Shown here: piece after piece, positions 16,867 to 28,341 of the stretch
Numbering within the stretch: position 1 is the first letter of the stretch
Layout: the number at the start of each line of letters is the position of its first letter
Assembly: GCA_017454265.1 (NCBI GenBank)
Contig: JAFTDJ010000036.1
Span: 1 to 64,000 of the forward strand
Direction of reading: 5' to 3'
Length of the DNA: 64,000 nucleotides
Source of the DNA: Bacteroidales bacterium
Lineage (GTDB): Bacteria; Bacteroidota; Bacteroidia; Bacteroidales; UBA932
The notes under the pieces: model-generated
The model's database searches: none
What the model saw: the letters and a program-made list of their open reading frames with translations, nothing else
What the model was told of the DNA's origin: nothing
Program-made: the position numbers and the translations under genes

Positions 16867-19218
16867 TTATTTGATTTTTATTCGTTTGACTACTCCTTTG
16901 TCGGCGGCGTCGCGGGCGGCGATAAAGCGGTAGCGCCCACGTTCGAGCTGCCAGCTGCCCTTCGATTCGTCCCATGATGACAGGGATTCGAGGGGCACAG
17001 TCATTTCTACGGTGCAGCTTTCGCCGGGCTGCAGCAGGGGAGTCTTGGCGAATGCCTTCAGCTCCCGCTTAGGTTTGTCCATTCTGCGGCCGGGCGCGCT
17101 GACGTATAGCTGCACTACATCCTTTCCGGCAACTTTGCCGGTGTTCGTTACCTTAACGCTGACCTTGTAGCCTGCGGCATCGACATCTCCGGCCGCCTTC
17201 GTGTCTTCCACTTTGGATTTACGGAGCGAAGCGACAGAGGGGGTTTCGGGGGAACCTTCCCCCGTCCCCTGGGGGTGCAGGGGGATAGTAGTTATCGTCA
17301 TTCCGCGCCAGCGGAATGACGTGTACGAGAGTCCATAGCCGAAAGGATACGCCACATGCCCCGGAGCAAAGGTGCAGAAGTAGCGGTAGCCCACGTAGAT
17401 ACCTTCCTCGTAATCCGTCCAGTCTATGTCTTTGACGGTATAATCTTTTTTATTGCCCTCCAGCCGCCTGTAGAAGGAATAGTTGAACGGCTTGTCTTCC
17501 TGTACACGGGGGAAATTGGCCGCCGAAGGTTCGTACTCGTATGCCTTGGAAATTGTCATAGGCAGGCGCCCGGAGGGGTTTACGGCTCCGCTGAGAGTGG
17601 ATGCGACCGTGTGTCCGCCTTCTTCGCCCGGCTGCCAGCAGATAAGAACTGCATCCGCAAGGTCCTGCCATCCCTGCATGTCCACCACGCCTCCTATATT
17701 CAGGATAACGGTGACTTTCTTGCCTTTGGCATGGAAGGCCCGGGAGGTCTCGCGAAGGAGTGCTATTTCATTGTCCTGCAGGTGGTAACTGTAGTGCAGG
17801 TCGCGGTCTTTGCCCTCTCCGAACACGCGCCCGAAGGTGACGAACGCCCGGTCTGCGCCTTCAGCGGCGGCCTCTATCAGCTCTGCCGGAACGACCTCCA
17901 GCGGCCGCTCCCTGTCGATGACCCAGGAGTTGTTCCCGTCTATGAATTTGCATCGCCAGCGCTCGTCTTCCATGTATTTCTGATAGAAGGCGTCCAGCGG
18001 TTCGAAGAGCTTGAAGCCTTCGTCGGACAAGCCTTGCTGAAGGTCCACCACGTACGGGCGGTGCACGTCGCCGCTGCCGGTACCTCCTGCAATGAATGCG
18101 TAGGAGGTGACTCCCAGCAGGGCGGTAGTTCCTTCGGGGCCGGCGGGCAGTGCGCCGTTGTTCTTCAGCAGCACTACGCCTTCATCGGCCACTTTCCGGC
18201 ATACTGCCGCATGGGCGGTGAGGTCGGGGGCGTCCGAGTGCCGGTATCCCCTGAACTTTGGGGTCCTGACTATGAGCTGAAGGGCCCGCGTTACGCAGGC
18301 GTCCACGTCTTCCATGCTCAGACGCCCCTCTTTAACTGCTTGAATGAGAGCGTTGTAGCGGGCGTCGGACCCCGACTGGACGAGGTCGTTGCCGGCATGT
18401 ATCTGGGCAGCGGTATCGTAACCTCCGCCCCAGTCGGTCACTACCGTTCCTTCGAAGCCCCAGTCTTTCCTGAGCACCTCCGTAAGCAGCCAGGGGTTTT
18501 CCGATGCATGCACGCCGTTGATGTAGTTGTAGGAGGTCATAAGAGTCCACGGCTGTGACTTGCGTATGGCGATTTCGAACACCTTCAGGTAAATTTCCCG
18601 AAGGGCGCGTTCCGAGACTCTGGAATCGTTGTGCAGGCGGTTGAGTTCCTGGTTGTTGGCGGCAAAATGCTTGATGGAGCAGCCAACGCCGTTGCTCTCT
18701 ACCCCGTCAATGTAACCGGCGGCTATGAGCCCGCCCAGAAGAGGGTCCTCCGAAAAGTACTCGAAGTTCCTGCCGCACAATGGATTACGGTGAATATTGG
18801 CGCCCGGGCCGAGCAGCACGTCCACTCCGTATTCCAGCACTTCGTTGCCCATTGCGCGCCCGGCTTCCTCTACCAGTGACGGGTTCCAGGTGGCAGCCAT
18901 CATCGTCCCTATTGGGAAGCCTGTACAGTAGTATGTCCTTTCTGTACCTTCGCGCGTGGGGTCAATCCGGAGACCTGCAGGCCCGTCGGCAAATACTATG
19001 GACGGGATGCCCAGGCGCGGTATGGCGTGAGTCGCTCCTGCGCTTCCCTTGACACCTATGTCGTTGCGGCCTATTCCGTCGAAAGCGGTGGACCCGCATC
19101 CAACCAGTATTGCGGCTTTTTCTTCCAGGGTAAGGAGAGATACGATTTCCGGGATGTTGTCTTCCTTGAGTACGGGATTTGCCGCCGCAATGGATGCAGC
19201 GAGAATAAGTGTCAGCAT
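16867..19218 (-). CDS. Glycoside hydrolase family 3 (beta-glucosidase type), secreted
   Basis: A 783-residue exo-acting glycosidase. The N-terminal domain has the family 3 pattern FADGPAGLRI, NFEYFSEDP, KHFAANNQE and the nucleophile motif VVTDWGG; the C-terminal domain has VLLKNNGALP and PFGYGLSYTSF, followed by a fibronectin-III-like domain (VKVTNTGKVAGKDVVQLYV). Start 19218 gives a signal peptide (LTLILAASIAAANP) and overlaps the stop of the upstream small gene. Oddity: between GYGLSYTSFRW and the fibronectin domain there are about 35 extra residues, partly encoded by the GC-rich repeat at 17255-17288 that is also inside uvrA. The sugar linkage is not predictable; beta-glucose or beta-xylose are common. 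Confidence 0.92.
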   Translation of the reverse strand: MLTLILAASIAAANPVLKEDNIPEIVSLLTLEEKAAILVGCGSTAFDGIGRNDIGVKGSAGATHAIPRLGIPSIVFADGPAGLRIDPTREGTERTYYCTGFPIGTMMAATWNPSLVEEAGRAMGNEVLEYGVDVLLGPGANIHRNPLCGRNFEYFSEDPLLGGLIAAGYIDGVESNGVGCSIKHFAANNQELNRLHNDSRVSERALREIYLKVFEIAIRKSQPWTLMTSYNYINGVHASENPWLLTEVLRKDWGFEGTVVTDWGGGYDTAAQIHAGNDLVQSGSDARYNALIQAVKEGRLSMEDVDACVTRALQLIVRTPKFRGYRHSDAPDLTAHAAVCRKVADEGVVLLKNNGALPAGPEGTTALLGVTSYAFIAGGTGSGDVHRPYVVDLQQGLSDEGFKLFEPLDAFYQKYMEDERWRCKFIDGNNSWVIDRERPLEVVPAELIEAAAEGADRAFVTFGRVFGEGKDRDLHYSYHLQDNEIALLRETSRAFHAKGKKVTVILNIGGVVDMQGWQDLADAVLICWQPGEEGGHTVASTLSGAVNPSGRLPMTISKAYEYEPSAANFPRVQEDKPFNYSFYRRLEGNKKDYTVKDIDWTDYEEGIYVGYRYFCTFAPGHVAYPFGYGLSYTSFRWRGMTITTIPLHPQGTGEGSPETPSVASLRKSKVEDTKAAGDVDAAGYKVSVKVTNTGKVAGKDVVQLYVSAPGRRMDKPKRELKAFAKTPLLQPGESCTVEMTVPLESLSSWDESKGSWQLERGRYRFIAARDAADKGVVKRIKIK
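17255..17288. repeat. 34-base GC-rich repeat, copy B, in frame inside the family 3 glycosidase gene
   Basis: Identical to 4048-4081 except at one position (a versus c). On the coding strand it reads IPLHPQGTGEG, as in uvrA. It continues upstream on the plus strand (17221-17254) into gcgaagcgacagagggggt, a kind of sequence that looks like dispersed intergenic repeats rather than glycosidase code; this flank is not shared with the uvrA copy. Confidence 0.85.
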
Positions 19219-19445
19219 ATTTCGTGGTGGATTTCTGTGGCGAGGCGGGCGCACTCTTTGTTGGCGAGGATTTCTCCGGGAATCTGGACAAGGTAGCCTG
19301 TTCCCGCAACCCGGTTCATTACAACCAGGTCTCTGAGTGCTTCTGTTACGATGACCTGAAAGCGTTCCGCGTCTTCCGACTTGATTTTTTCTACGCTTTC
19401 TCCGGTTTTGTGTTCTATGTAATCGTACAGACTAATTCTTTCCAT
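19212..19445 (-). CDS. Small unknown protein
   Basis: A 77-residue frame with a good start (MERISLYDYIEHKTG), predicted mostly helical and charged, no signal peptide and no motif I recognise. It overlaps the end of the upstream 230-residue gene by 14 bases and its stop overlaps the glycosidase start (ATGCTGA), so translational coupling makes it likely to be real. No function can be proposed. Confidence 0.6.
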   Translation of the reverse strand: MERISLYDYIEHKTGESVEKIKSEDAERFQVIVTEALRDLVVMNRVAGTGYLVQIPGEILANKECARLATEIHHEIC

Positions 19446-20124
19446 ACCCGTAGAGTTTGTAATCGGAAGTCCCTATTACAAGCTTGTAGCGGGGCTTGCT
19501 GTTGGGATTTCCGTCCGGGGTTATGAGAAGCTGGGCTGCAGAGTCGGTATATTGGGAGATGAAAGCTTCGTCGGCCTCGTCGGGGTCTGTGAATATGCGC
19601 ATGGTCTTGGGGGGGCGTGTGCGGATGGCACGCAGTCCAGAGTATGCTGATATTTCGGAATTTATCGCTACATCAGCGTAATCCTGGATAAGGCTTATAA
19701 ATGCAGGCATGTAAATGAGTTCCCTTCCTGACTCGTCGTTCTCTCCGCAGATGGGGAAGGATATCAGGGTTACGGGCAGTTTCAAAGCGTCCGATGAATT
19801 CTCCTTGCCTCCGCGTGAGAGTGTCAGGTGCACGATTCCTTTTATGGTCTCCGGATGCAGGTAATAGCAGTCCGGATTCTCCTTGTTTTTATCATATTCG
19901 GCCTGGTTGCAAAATTCGTAAGGAGTTATTGTCCATAGAGTTGTTACTTCCTGGCGAAGCGAGGCTACGAATTCCGGGGTGCCGGAGAGCACTATTTTGG
20001 TTGTCTTGCTCTTGAAATCCTGTATCTGATATGCCTTGGTATAAATGCGCTTCTGGCCCAGTGCTCCGGTGCAGACAAGGAGCATGGCTGTAATCAAAAA
20101 TAAGTTTTTGCAGAAATGTTTCAT
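19432..20124 (-). CDS. Unknown secreted protein
   Basis: A 230-residue protein with a classic signal peptide (LLVCTGALGQ, cleavage near residue 23). The mature part is mixed alpha/beta with no enzyme motif that I recognise. It has TKIVLSGTPEFVASLRQEV near the start and a C-terminal PRYKLVIGTSDYKLYGYGKN. Leads the minus-strand run to the glycosidase and SGNH hydrolase. Function unknown. Confidence 0.7.
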   Translation of the reverse strand: MKHFCKNLFLITAMLLVCTGALGQKRIYTKAYQIQDFKSKTTKIVLSGTPEFVASLRQEVTTLWTITPYEFCNQAEYDKNKENPDCYYLHPETIKGIVHLTLSRGGKENSSDALKLPVTLISFPICGENDESGRELIYMPAFISLIQDYADVAINSEISAYSGLRAIRTRPPKTMRIFTDPDEADEAFISQYTDSAAQLLITPDGNPNSKPRYKLVIGTSDYKLYGYGKN

Positions 20125-20131
20125 AGTGTAG

Positions 20132-20139
20132 CAAAGATA
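20132..20139 (-). promoter_or_regulatory. -7 box for the unknown secreted protein gene
   Basis: TATCTTTG on the minus strand, exact TAnnTTTG. It lies only 7 bases before the ATG, so the transcript would be leaderless or nearly so unless the true start is further in. Confidence 0.5.
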
Positions 20140-20174
20140 GCAATTATTGTTCCGTAAAGTTAAAAATTATTCAC

Positions 20175-20182
20175 TATATTTG
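20175..20182 (+). promoter_or_regulatory. -7 box for dnaX
   Basis: TATATTTG, exact TAnnTTTG, 19 bases before the dnaX start. Upstream TTG (20148-20150) is a weak -33 candidate at 24 bases. Divergent from the box at 20132-20139. Confidence 0.55.
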
Positions 20183-20201
20183 CTAAATTAACAGTCACTT
20201 T

Positions 20202-21934
20202 ATGGCTCAGTATATTGTTTCAGCTAGAAAATACCGCCCCGATTCTTTTGAGTCTCTCATCGGCCAGGACAACATTGCCCGCACTCTCAAGAATTCCATA
20301 ATCCGCGGACAGTTGGCGCATGCTTATCTGTTCTGCGGTCCCAGGGGCGTGGGCAAGACCAGCGCGGCGCGTATCTTCGCTAAGACCATCAACTGTTCCA
20401 ATCCCTCGGCGGATATGGAACCATGCGGCGAATGTGAATCCTGCGTATCTTTCAAGGAGGGCCGTTCCTACTGCATCCACGAGCTCGACGCCGCCTCAAA
20501 CAATGGCGTTGAGGACATCAAGCTGCTGATGGAGCAGGTGCAGATTCCCCCACAGGTAGGAAAGTACAGCGTATTTATAATAGATGAGGTGCATATGCTC
20601 ACGCAGGCGGCGTTCAACGCCTTCCTTAAGACGCTTGAAGAGCCGCCCTCACATGCTATCTTCATTCTCGCTACTACGGAGAAGCATAAGATTATCCCGA
20701 CTATACTCAGCCGCTGCCAGACCTACGACTTCAACCGCATCAGCGTGCCCGACATTGTACGCAACTTGCGCGACATCGCCGGCAAGGAAGGGGTTGACGT
20801 GGATGACGAGTCTCTGCACGTGATAGCCCATAAGGCGGACGGCGCGATGCGCGACGCGCTCACGATATTCGACCAGACCGTAGCTTTCTGCGGTACCGAT
20901 ATTCATTACGAAGACGTGATGCGCAACTTGAACGTGCTTGATTATGAATACAGTTTCCGCCTTGTTGATGCTTTCCTGACCGGAGACTACGGCACGGCTC
21001 TGCTGATTTTCGACGAAATACTTTCAAAAGGCTTCAACGCACTGCATTTCATTTCTGCGCTCGGTTCGCATCTGCGGGATTTACTGGTGAGCCGGACCGG
21101 AGGTTTGGATTCACTGCTGGATCTTCCCGCCTCCCTGCGTGAGCGCTACCGTGGACAGGCAGAGCGGTGCAGCGTAAAGTTCCTGTACGATGCTCTCTCG
21201 ATAGTGAATCAGTGCGAGGCCGGTTACCGTGCCGCCACCAACCAGCGGCTGCACATCGAATTTGCGCTGATTCGGATGGCATTCCTCGGCGGCGTACCTG
21301 TATCCTCGGTTGCACCCGGCCCTGCTGCACCGGTTGCCTCCGGGAGCGAAAAGCCCGCTCCTGCTCCCAAACCCGCAGAAAGTCCTGCCTCCGGGAGCGA
21401 AAAGCCCGCTCCTGCTCCCGCAATCGCTCCCACAGCCGCTCCCGTAGCTGCTTCCGTACCGCAGACCTCCCGCAAGACTGCGAAGGGCTTGTCGCTGAGC
21501 GCCCTGATGAGCGACGAAGACGAAGACAAAAGTGCTCCGAAGGAGGAAACTGCGGAGCAGGCCCCGCTGCCCGATCCTGAAACCGTAAAAGCCCGGTGGC
21601 CCGAGCTCGCCGCCATGTACGGCAGTCAGCCGCGCCTGGCGAACGCCCTTGCCACCTCAAAGCTGGATACCAGGGAAGAAGACGGCCGTCTGATACTGTC
21701 GTTTTCCGTGGTGAACGAAGCCCAGAAAAACTGGATTGCGGAAAAGAAACTCCGCGAGCTGGAAGAGCGTATCCAAAAGCTCTGCAGTTGCAGCCGGATA
21801 CGTCTTGAGCCTGACGTCCTGCCGGAAGAACAACAGGAAGAAAAAAAGTATATGCCCGTAGAAAAAGCCCGGGACCTTATGGAAAAGAATTCCGAGGTGG
21901 GTGAGCTTATTAAAGACTTAGCACTGGATATAAA

Positions 21935-21938
<4 letters not shown>
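20202..21938 (+). CDS. dnaX: DNA polymerase III subunit gamma/tau
   Basis: The clamp-loader ATPase of the replicase, 578 residues. Walker A is [12 protein letters not shown] (Lys52), the zinc module has Cys65, Cys75, Cys78 and Cys81 ([17 protein letters not shown]), Walker B is [10 protein letters not shown], and the sensor [17 protein letters not shown] follows. After about residue 370 comes a Pro/Ala-rich linker containing a 33-base direct repeat (21336-21368 and 21387-21419), then a conserved C-terminal domain (residues about 460-578). ATGA overlap with lptB. The gene heads a long run of overlapping genes through the atp operon. Confidence 0.96.
21336..21419 (+). repeat. 33-base direct repeat in the dnaX linker
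   Basis: Two identical 33-base units, 21336-21368 and 21387-21419, with a 51-base period (17 codons), both encoding [11 protein letters not shown]. Each unit can form a small hairpin (GGAGCG, 7 bases, CGCTCC). It lies in the flexible linker between the ATPase core and the C-terminal domain, where length change is tolerated. Confidence 0.85.
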
Positions 21939-24259
<2,321 letters not shown>

Positions 24260-24260
<1 letters not shown>

Positions 24261-24517
24261 TGCAGCACTCACAGCTCATACTCAAGGTCCTGACCCCGGA
24301 AGCCACTGTTTTTGAGGGGGACGTCGAGGCCGTGTATGTGCCTGGCGGCGCAGGGCGGTTCGAGATACTTCCGGGCCACGCTCCCATTGTGTCCTCTTTG
24401 TCCGCCGGCGTCTTGAAGTGGGTCTCCGGGGGAACTGAATCATCCTTGCAGGTCCGCTCCGGCGCCCTGATGCTGAACAATAATTTGCTGACTGTATGCG
24501 CAGAGCCTTCGGAATAG
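24260..24517 (+). CDS. atpC: ATP synthase F1 subunit epsilon (short form)
   Basis: An 85-residue epsilon subunit that links the gamma stalk to the c-ring. Only the N-terminal beta-sandwich is present (LILKVLTPEATVFEGDVEAV, GRFEILPGHAPIVSSL). The C-terminal two-helix domain of about 45 residues, which inhibits ATP hydrolysis in E. coli, is missing. Short epsilons are known in Bacteroidota and green sulfur bacteria, so this is not a truncation by mutation. Start and stop both overlap neighbours (atpD by one base, atpB by 22). Confidence 0.93.
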
Positions 24518-25515
24518 CGCTGGCATTGCTTGCCATGCTCCTTCCGTCACCCTCGATGGCGGCGGAAAGCGGTTCTGCGTTCAATATGACGGAATTCATC
24601 TTCGGACATATCTCAGACTCATACGAGTGGCACATTACTACCGTGAAAGGGAAGGAGATTGCAATACCTCTGCCTTGTATAGTGATAGACGGCGGACTCA
24701 AGGTGTTCAGCTTCCACGACCGTGAAGCGGCAGGTTACACCTTGAATGACAACGGAAAGCTTGTAAACGCGTCAACCCTTGAGCGTCCTTTGGACATATC
24801 CATCACCAAGAATGTCCTGGGTCTGATCATAGACAGCGTGCTGCTGGTCGTTCTGATTTTGCTTTGCGCGCGCTGGTACCGCAGGCATGATCCTCTCAAG
24901 GAAGCTCCCTCCGGACTTGCCGGTTTGCTGGAGCCTGTTATCGTAATGATTGAGCAGGACGTGATAAAGGACGCCGTGGGACCCGAGTACGAAAAGTACT
25001 CCCCGTACCTGCTTACCGCGTTTTTCTTTATCTTGATAAACAACCTGATGGGTATCCTCCCGGTTTTTCCGGGCGGGGCGAACATTACGGGGAATATTGC
25101 CGTGACTCTCGTAATGGCCCTTTTCACCTTCTTTATGGTGAACCTCTTCGGCAACAAACACTATTGGAAGGAAATTCTCTGGCCGGACGTGCCGGTATTC
25201 CTTAAGGCCATACCGATAATGCCCGTAATAGAGATACTCGGTATGTTTACCAAGCCTTTCTCCCTTATGATAAGGCTCTTTGCCAACATGCTCGCAGGGC
25301 ATATCATGCTTTTGAGCGTTATAGCCCTTATCTTCCTTACCGCATCCATGGGACCTGTGCTCAACGGGTCGCCGTCATTTGTCGCGGTTCTCTTCGGTAT
25401 TTTCCTGGACTGCCTGGAGCTGCTGGTGGCATTTATTCAGGCATATGTATTCACAATGCTTTCGGCAGTCTTTATCGGTCTTGCACATCAGAAACCGGAA
25501 ACAGAAACCAATTAA
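24496..25515 (+). CDS. atpB: ATP synthase F0 subunit a
   Basis: The proton-channel subunit, 339 residues. The essential arginine is Arg260 in FSLMIRLFANMLAGH. There are about five to six membrane segments in the C-terminal 220 residues. Compared with E. coli (271 residues) the N-terminus is extended: a signal-peptide-like segment (ALLAMLLPSPSMAAE) and a periplasmic domain of about 80 residues. Such extensions are usual in Bacteroidota. Start at 24496 overlaps atpC. Confidence 0.95.
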   Translation: MRRAFGIALALLAMLLPSPSMAAESGSAFNMTEFIFGHISDSYEWHITTVKGKEIAIPLPCIVIDGGLKVFSFHDREAAGYTLNDNGKLVNASTLERPLDISITKNVLGLIIDSVLLVVLILLCARWYRRHDPLKEAPSGLAGLLEPVIVMIEQDVIKDAVGPEYEKYSPYLLTAFFFILINNLMGILPVFPGGANITGNIAVTLVMALFTFFMVNLFGNKHYWKEILWPDVPVFLKAIPIMPVIEILGMFTKPFSLMIRLFANMLAGHIMLLSVIALIFLTASMGPVLNGSPSFVAVLFGIFLDCLELLVAFIQAYVFTMLSAVFIGLAHQKPETETN

Positions 25516-25526
25516 TTATATAGTTT

Positions 25527-25772
25527 ATGATAGGAACAATTCTTCAAGCAGCAGCTCTCGCCAAAGTCGGCGGAGCAATCGGAGCGGGAATAGTTGCCAT
25601 TGCGGCAGGTATAGGTATCGGCAAGCTGGCACAGTCCACAATGGAGGCTTCGGCCCGCCAGCCGGAGATTGCCGGCGGCCTGCGTACCACAGCCATCATC
25701 ATCGGCGCTCTCATTGAGGGCGTGTGCCTCTTCGGCGTCATTGTTTGTCTGCTGGCGGTTCTCCAGTCGTAG
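25527..25772 (+). CDS. atpE: ATP synthase F0 subunit c
   Basis: An 81-residue hairpin of two membrane helices joined by the polar loop ASARQPE. The ion-carrying residue is Glu64 (GALIEGVCLFGV). The Gly-rich first helix (GGAIGAGIVAIAAGIGIGKL) is typical. The Ser/Thr expected directly after the Glu in Na+-binding c-subunits is Gly here, which favours proton coupling. Forms the rotor ring. Confidence 0.96.
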   Translation: MIGTILQAAALAKVGGAIGAGIVAIAAGIGIGKLAQSTMEASARQPEIAGGLRTTAIIIGALIEGVCLFGVIVCLLAVLQS

Positions 25773-25773
25773 T

Positions 25774-26277
25774 ATGTCGCTGATTACACCGGACTTCGGC
25801 CTGCTCTTCTGGATGGTCGTCATCTTCGGCGTGGTGTTCCTCATTCTCGCCAAGTTCGGCTTTCCGATTATAACCAAGGCTGTGCGCAAGCGCTCCGACC
25901 ATATTGCGGAGTCTCTGCGTGCGGCGGAGGAGGCGCGCCTGAACCTGGAGCGTTTTGCCGAAGACCAGAACCGCCTCGTGGAGCGGGCCAGGGCTGAAAG
26001 GGCCGAAATTCTGAAGTCCGCAACCGAAGAGCGCAACGCTCTTATCAGCAAGGCTCACGAGGAGGCTTCCGCAGAAGCTGCGAAGGTGCTCCAGGCGGCG
26101 CGTGAAGAGATCGAAGCTGAGAGGCAGCTGGCGAAGAGGGAACTGAAGGCCGAAGTGTCCGCCCTTTCCGTTGCCGTTGCAGAGAAAATAGTGCGCAAAG
26201 AGTTGGAAAAGAATGAAGAGCAGAAGGCTCTGCTCGACAAATTCGTGGATGAAGCTGTTAACGGACAAGTGAACTGA
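25774..26277 (+). CDS. atpF: ATP synthase F0 subunit b
   Basis: A 167-residue peripheral-stalk subunit. Residues 6-28 are one membrane helix (DFGLLFWMVVIFGVVFLIL), followed by a long charged coiled coil. The ATG at 25774 is chosen because it gives the family start (MSLITPDFGLLFWM) 1 base after the atpE stop; the upstream in-frame ATG lies inside atpE and would add a non-membrane leader. Confidence 0.94.
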   Translation: MSLITPDFGLLFWMVVIFGVVFLILAKFGFPIITKAVRKRSDHIAESLRAAEEARLNLERFAEDQNRLVERARAERAEILKSATEERNALISKAHEEASAEAAKVLQAAREEIEAERQLAKRELKAEVSALSVAVAEKIVRKELEKNEEQKALLDKFVDEAVNGQVN

Positions 26278-26280
26278 TTC

Positions 26281-26754
26281 ATGAATACCGGAGCAATCAC
26301 AAAGCGCTATGCGAGGGCCCTCCTGCTGTACACGCAGGAGAACGGCTCAGGCGACCGTGTTTTCGCGCAGGTCCGCCGCATGCTTCGTGATTCTTCGGTC
26401 CCTGCAAGGCTCGATCCGGACCTGGAGCGCTTCATTGCTCTGCTCGTGCAGCGCGGGCGGGTCGATTATTTACGGCGCATCCTCCGCTGCTTCATGGATT
26501 TGTACGCAGAGTCTGCCGGTTTGAAAAACGTCAGGCTCATTACGGCCGTTCCCGATGTGGGCCTGGAGGACCGTATCCGTGCTTCCATAGAGAAGCATAG
26601 CGGCTGCAGGGTGCTTATAGAGACTGAGGTGGATCCTGCGTTGATAGGAGGTTTCCGGGTTATTGTGAACGGAGAGATGCTGGATGCAAGCGTGAGGCAC
26701 CAGCTGAGTCTGCTGCACCGGGACTTTATAGATAAGAACAACAGAATTGTATAG
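26281..26754 (+). CDS. atpH: ATP synthase F1 subunit delta
   Basis: A 157-residue delta (OSCP) subunit joining the stalk to the F1 head. The N-terminal helix bundle (GAITKRYARALLLYTQE) and the conserved C-terminal IGGFRVIVNGEMLDASVR segment are present. It is slightly shorter than E. coli delta (177). Abuts atpA with no gap. Confidence 0.93.
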   Translation: MNTGAITKRYARALLLYTQENGSGDRVFAQVRRMLRDSSVPARLDPDLERFIALLVQRGRVDYLRRILRCFMDLYAESAGLKNVRLITAVPDVGLEDRIRASIEKHSGCRVLIETEVDPALIGGFRVIVNGEMLDASVRHQLSLLHRDFIDKNNRIV

Positions 26755-28341
26755 ATGGCACAGAATACAATAAAGGCGAGTGAGATTTCCGACATCCTTC
26801 TGGAACAGTTGAGGGGTGTAGACATGTCTGTGAAATACGAAGAAGTGGGCAGCGTGCTCACGGTAAGCGACGGCGTGGCCCGTATTTACGGCCTTGCCAA
26901 TGCAGAAGCCGGCGAACTTCTGGAGTTCGACAGTGGCGTAAAGGCCGTTGTGATGAACCTGGAGGAGGACAACGTGGGCGCAGTGCTGCTCGGTAAGACA
27001 GACTTGGTGAAGGAGAATATGGGCGTGCGCAGGCTCTGCCGTATTGCCGGAATCGAGGTTGGCGAGGGACTCGTAGGGCGCGTCGTGGATCCCATTGGAA
27101 CTCCACTCGACGGACTTGGCGAGGTGAAGGGGGAGAAAGTGCGTATGCCTTTGGAACGCAAGGCCCCGGGCGTCATCTTCCGTGAACCTGTGCACGAGCC
27201 TCTTCAGACGGGACTCAAGGCGATAGACGCGATGATTCCCATCGGACGCGGCCAGCGCGAACTGATCATCGGTGACCGCCAGACCGGAAAAACCGCCATC
27301 GCCATCGATACCATAATCAACCAGCGCGCGGGCTGGCTTTCGGGGAACCCGGTTTACTGCATCTATGTGGCAGTGGGGCAGAAGGGCTCCACCGTGGCGT
27401 CCATAGTGCAGACGCTCAGGGAAAAAGGAGCGATGGACTACACCATCGTGGTGGCCGCCACCGCAGCCGATCCCGCGGCCCTTCAGTATTACGCTCCCTT
27501 TGCCGGAGCTGCAATAGGGGAGTATTTCCGAGATACGGGCAGGCACGCTCTTGTGGTGTACGACGACTTGAGTAAACAGGCCGTAGCGTATCGTGAAGTG
27601 TCGCTGATTCTCCGCCGCCCTTCCGGGCGCGAGGCCTATCCCGGCGACGTGTTTTACCTGCATTCCCGCCTGTTGGAGCGTGCCGCCAAGATTATTTCCC
27701 AGCAGGAGGTGGCGGAGCAGATGAACGACCTGCCGGAGGCCCTGCGCGGAAAGGTACGTGCTGGAGGGTCTCTCACGGCACTCCCTATCATAGAAACCCA
27801 GGCCGGTGACGTGTCGGCATACATTCCTACAAACGTCATTTCCATCACGGACGGGCAGATTTATCTGGAGAGCGCCCTGTTCAATGCAGGATTCCGTCCT
27901 GCGGTGAACGTGGGCATCTCGGTTTCGCGTGTGGGCGGCGCGGCGCAGGTAAAGAGCATGAAGAAGATTGCAGGTACGCTCAAAATAGACCAGGCGCAGT
28001 TTGCGGAATTGGAGTCTTTCTCCAAATTTTCATCAGACCTGGACAAGGTTACCGCCATGACTCTTGACAAGGGGCGTAAGAACAACCAGCTCCTTATCCA
28101 GCCCCAGTACAGTCCTATGCCGGTCGGTGAACAGGTGGCTGTGTTGTATTGCGGCACCCGCGGCCTGATGGCTGATATCCGTGTGGACCAGGTCCGGGAG
28201 TTCCAGAAGTTGTTTCTGGAGCGTATCCGCGCTTCTCACGCAGACGTTTTGGAAGAGCTTGGCGCAGGCGTGGTGTCTGAACAGGCCGGCCCGGTCATAG
28301 AGAGTATAGCATCTGAGGTATGTCTTCTCTTAGGGAAGTAA
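26755..28341 (+). CDS. atpA: ATP synthase F1 subunit alpha
   Basis: The non-catalytic nucleotide-binding subunit, 528 residues. P-loop [26 protein letters not shown], and [20 protein letters not shown] are diagnostic. Start follows atpH directly; its end overlaps atpG by 22 bases. Confidence 0.98.
   Translation: MAQNTIKASEISDILLEQLRGVDMSVKYEEVGSVLTVSDGVARIYGLANAEAGELLEFDSGVKAVVMNLEEDNVGAVLLGKTDLVKENMGVRRLCRIAGIEVGEGLVGRVVDPIGTPLDGLGEVKGEKVRMPLERKAPGVIFREPVHEPLQTGLKAIDAMIPIGRGQRELIIGDRQTGKTAIAIDTIINQRAGWLSGNPVYCIYVAVGQKGSTVASIVQTLREKGAMDYTIVVAATAADPAALQYYAPFAGAAIGEYFRDTGRHALVVYDDLSKQAVAYREVSLILRRPSGREAYPGDVFYLHSRLLERAAKIISQQEVAEQMNDLPEALRGKVRAGGSLTALPIIETQAGDVSAYIPTNVISITDGQIYLESALFNAGFRPAVNVGISVSRVGGAAQVKSMKKIAGTLKIDQAQFAELESFSKFSSDLDKVTAMTLDKGRKNNQLLIQPQYSPMPVGEQVAVLYCGTRGLMADIRVDQVREFQKLFLERIRASHADVLEELGAGVVSEQAGPVIESIASEVCLLLGK

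Noticed and set aside
21842..21848. A-AAA-AAG slippery heptamer in dnaX in the correct frame, as in the E. coli programmed frameshift
   Set aside because: It lies about 30 codons before the end of the gene, and a -1 shift would change only about 18 residues before a stop, so it cannot produce a short gamma form. The run of A is easily explained by Glu-Lys codons.
25527..25772. Possible Na+-coupled ATP synthase c-subunit
   Set aside because: The residue after the essential Glu64 is Gly rather than the Ser/Thr usual in Na+-binding c-subunits, so proton coupling is the simpler reading.
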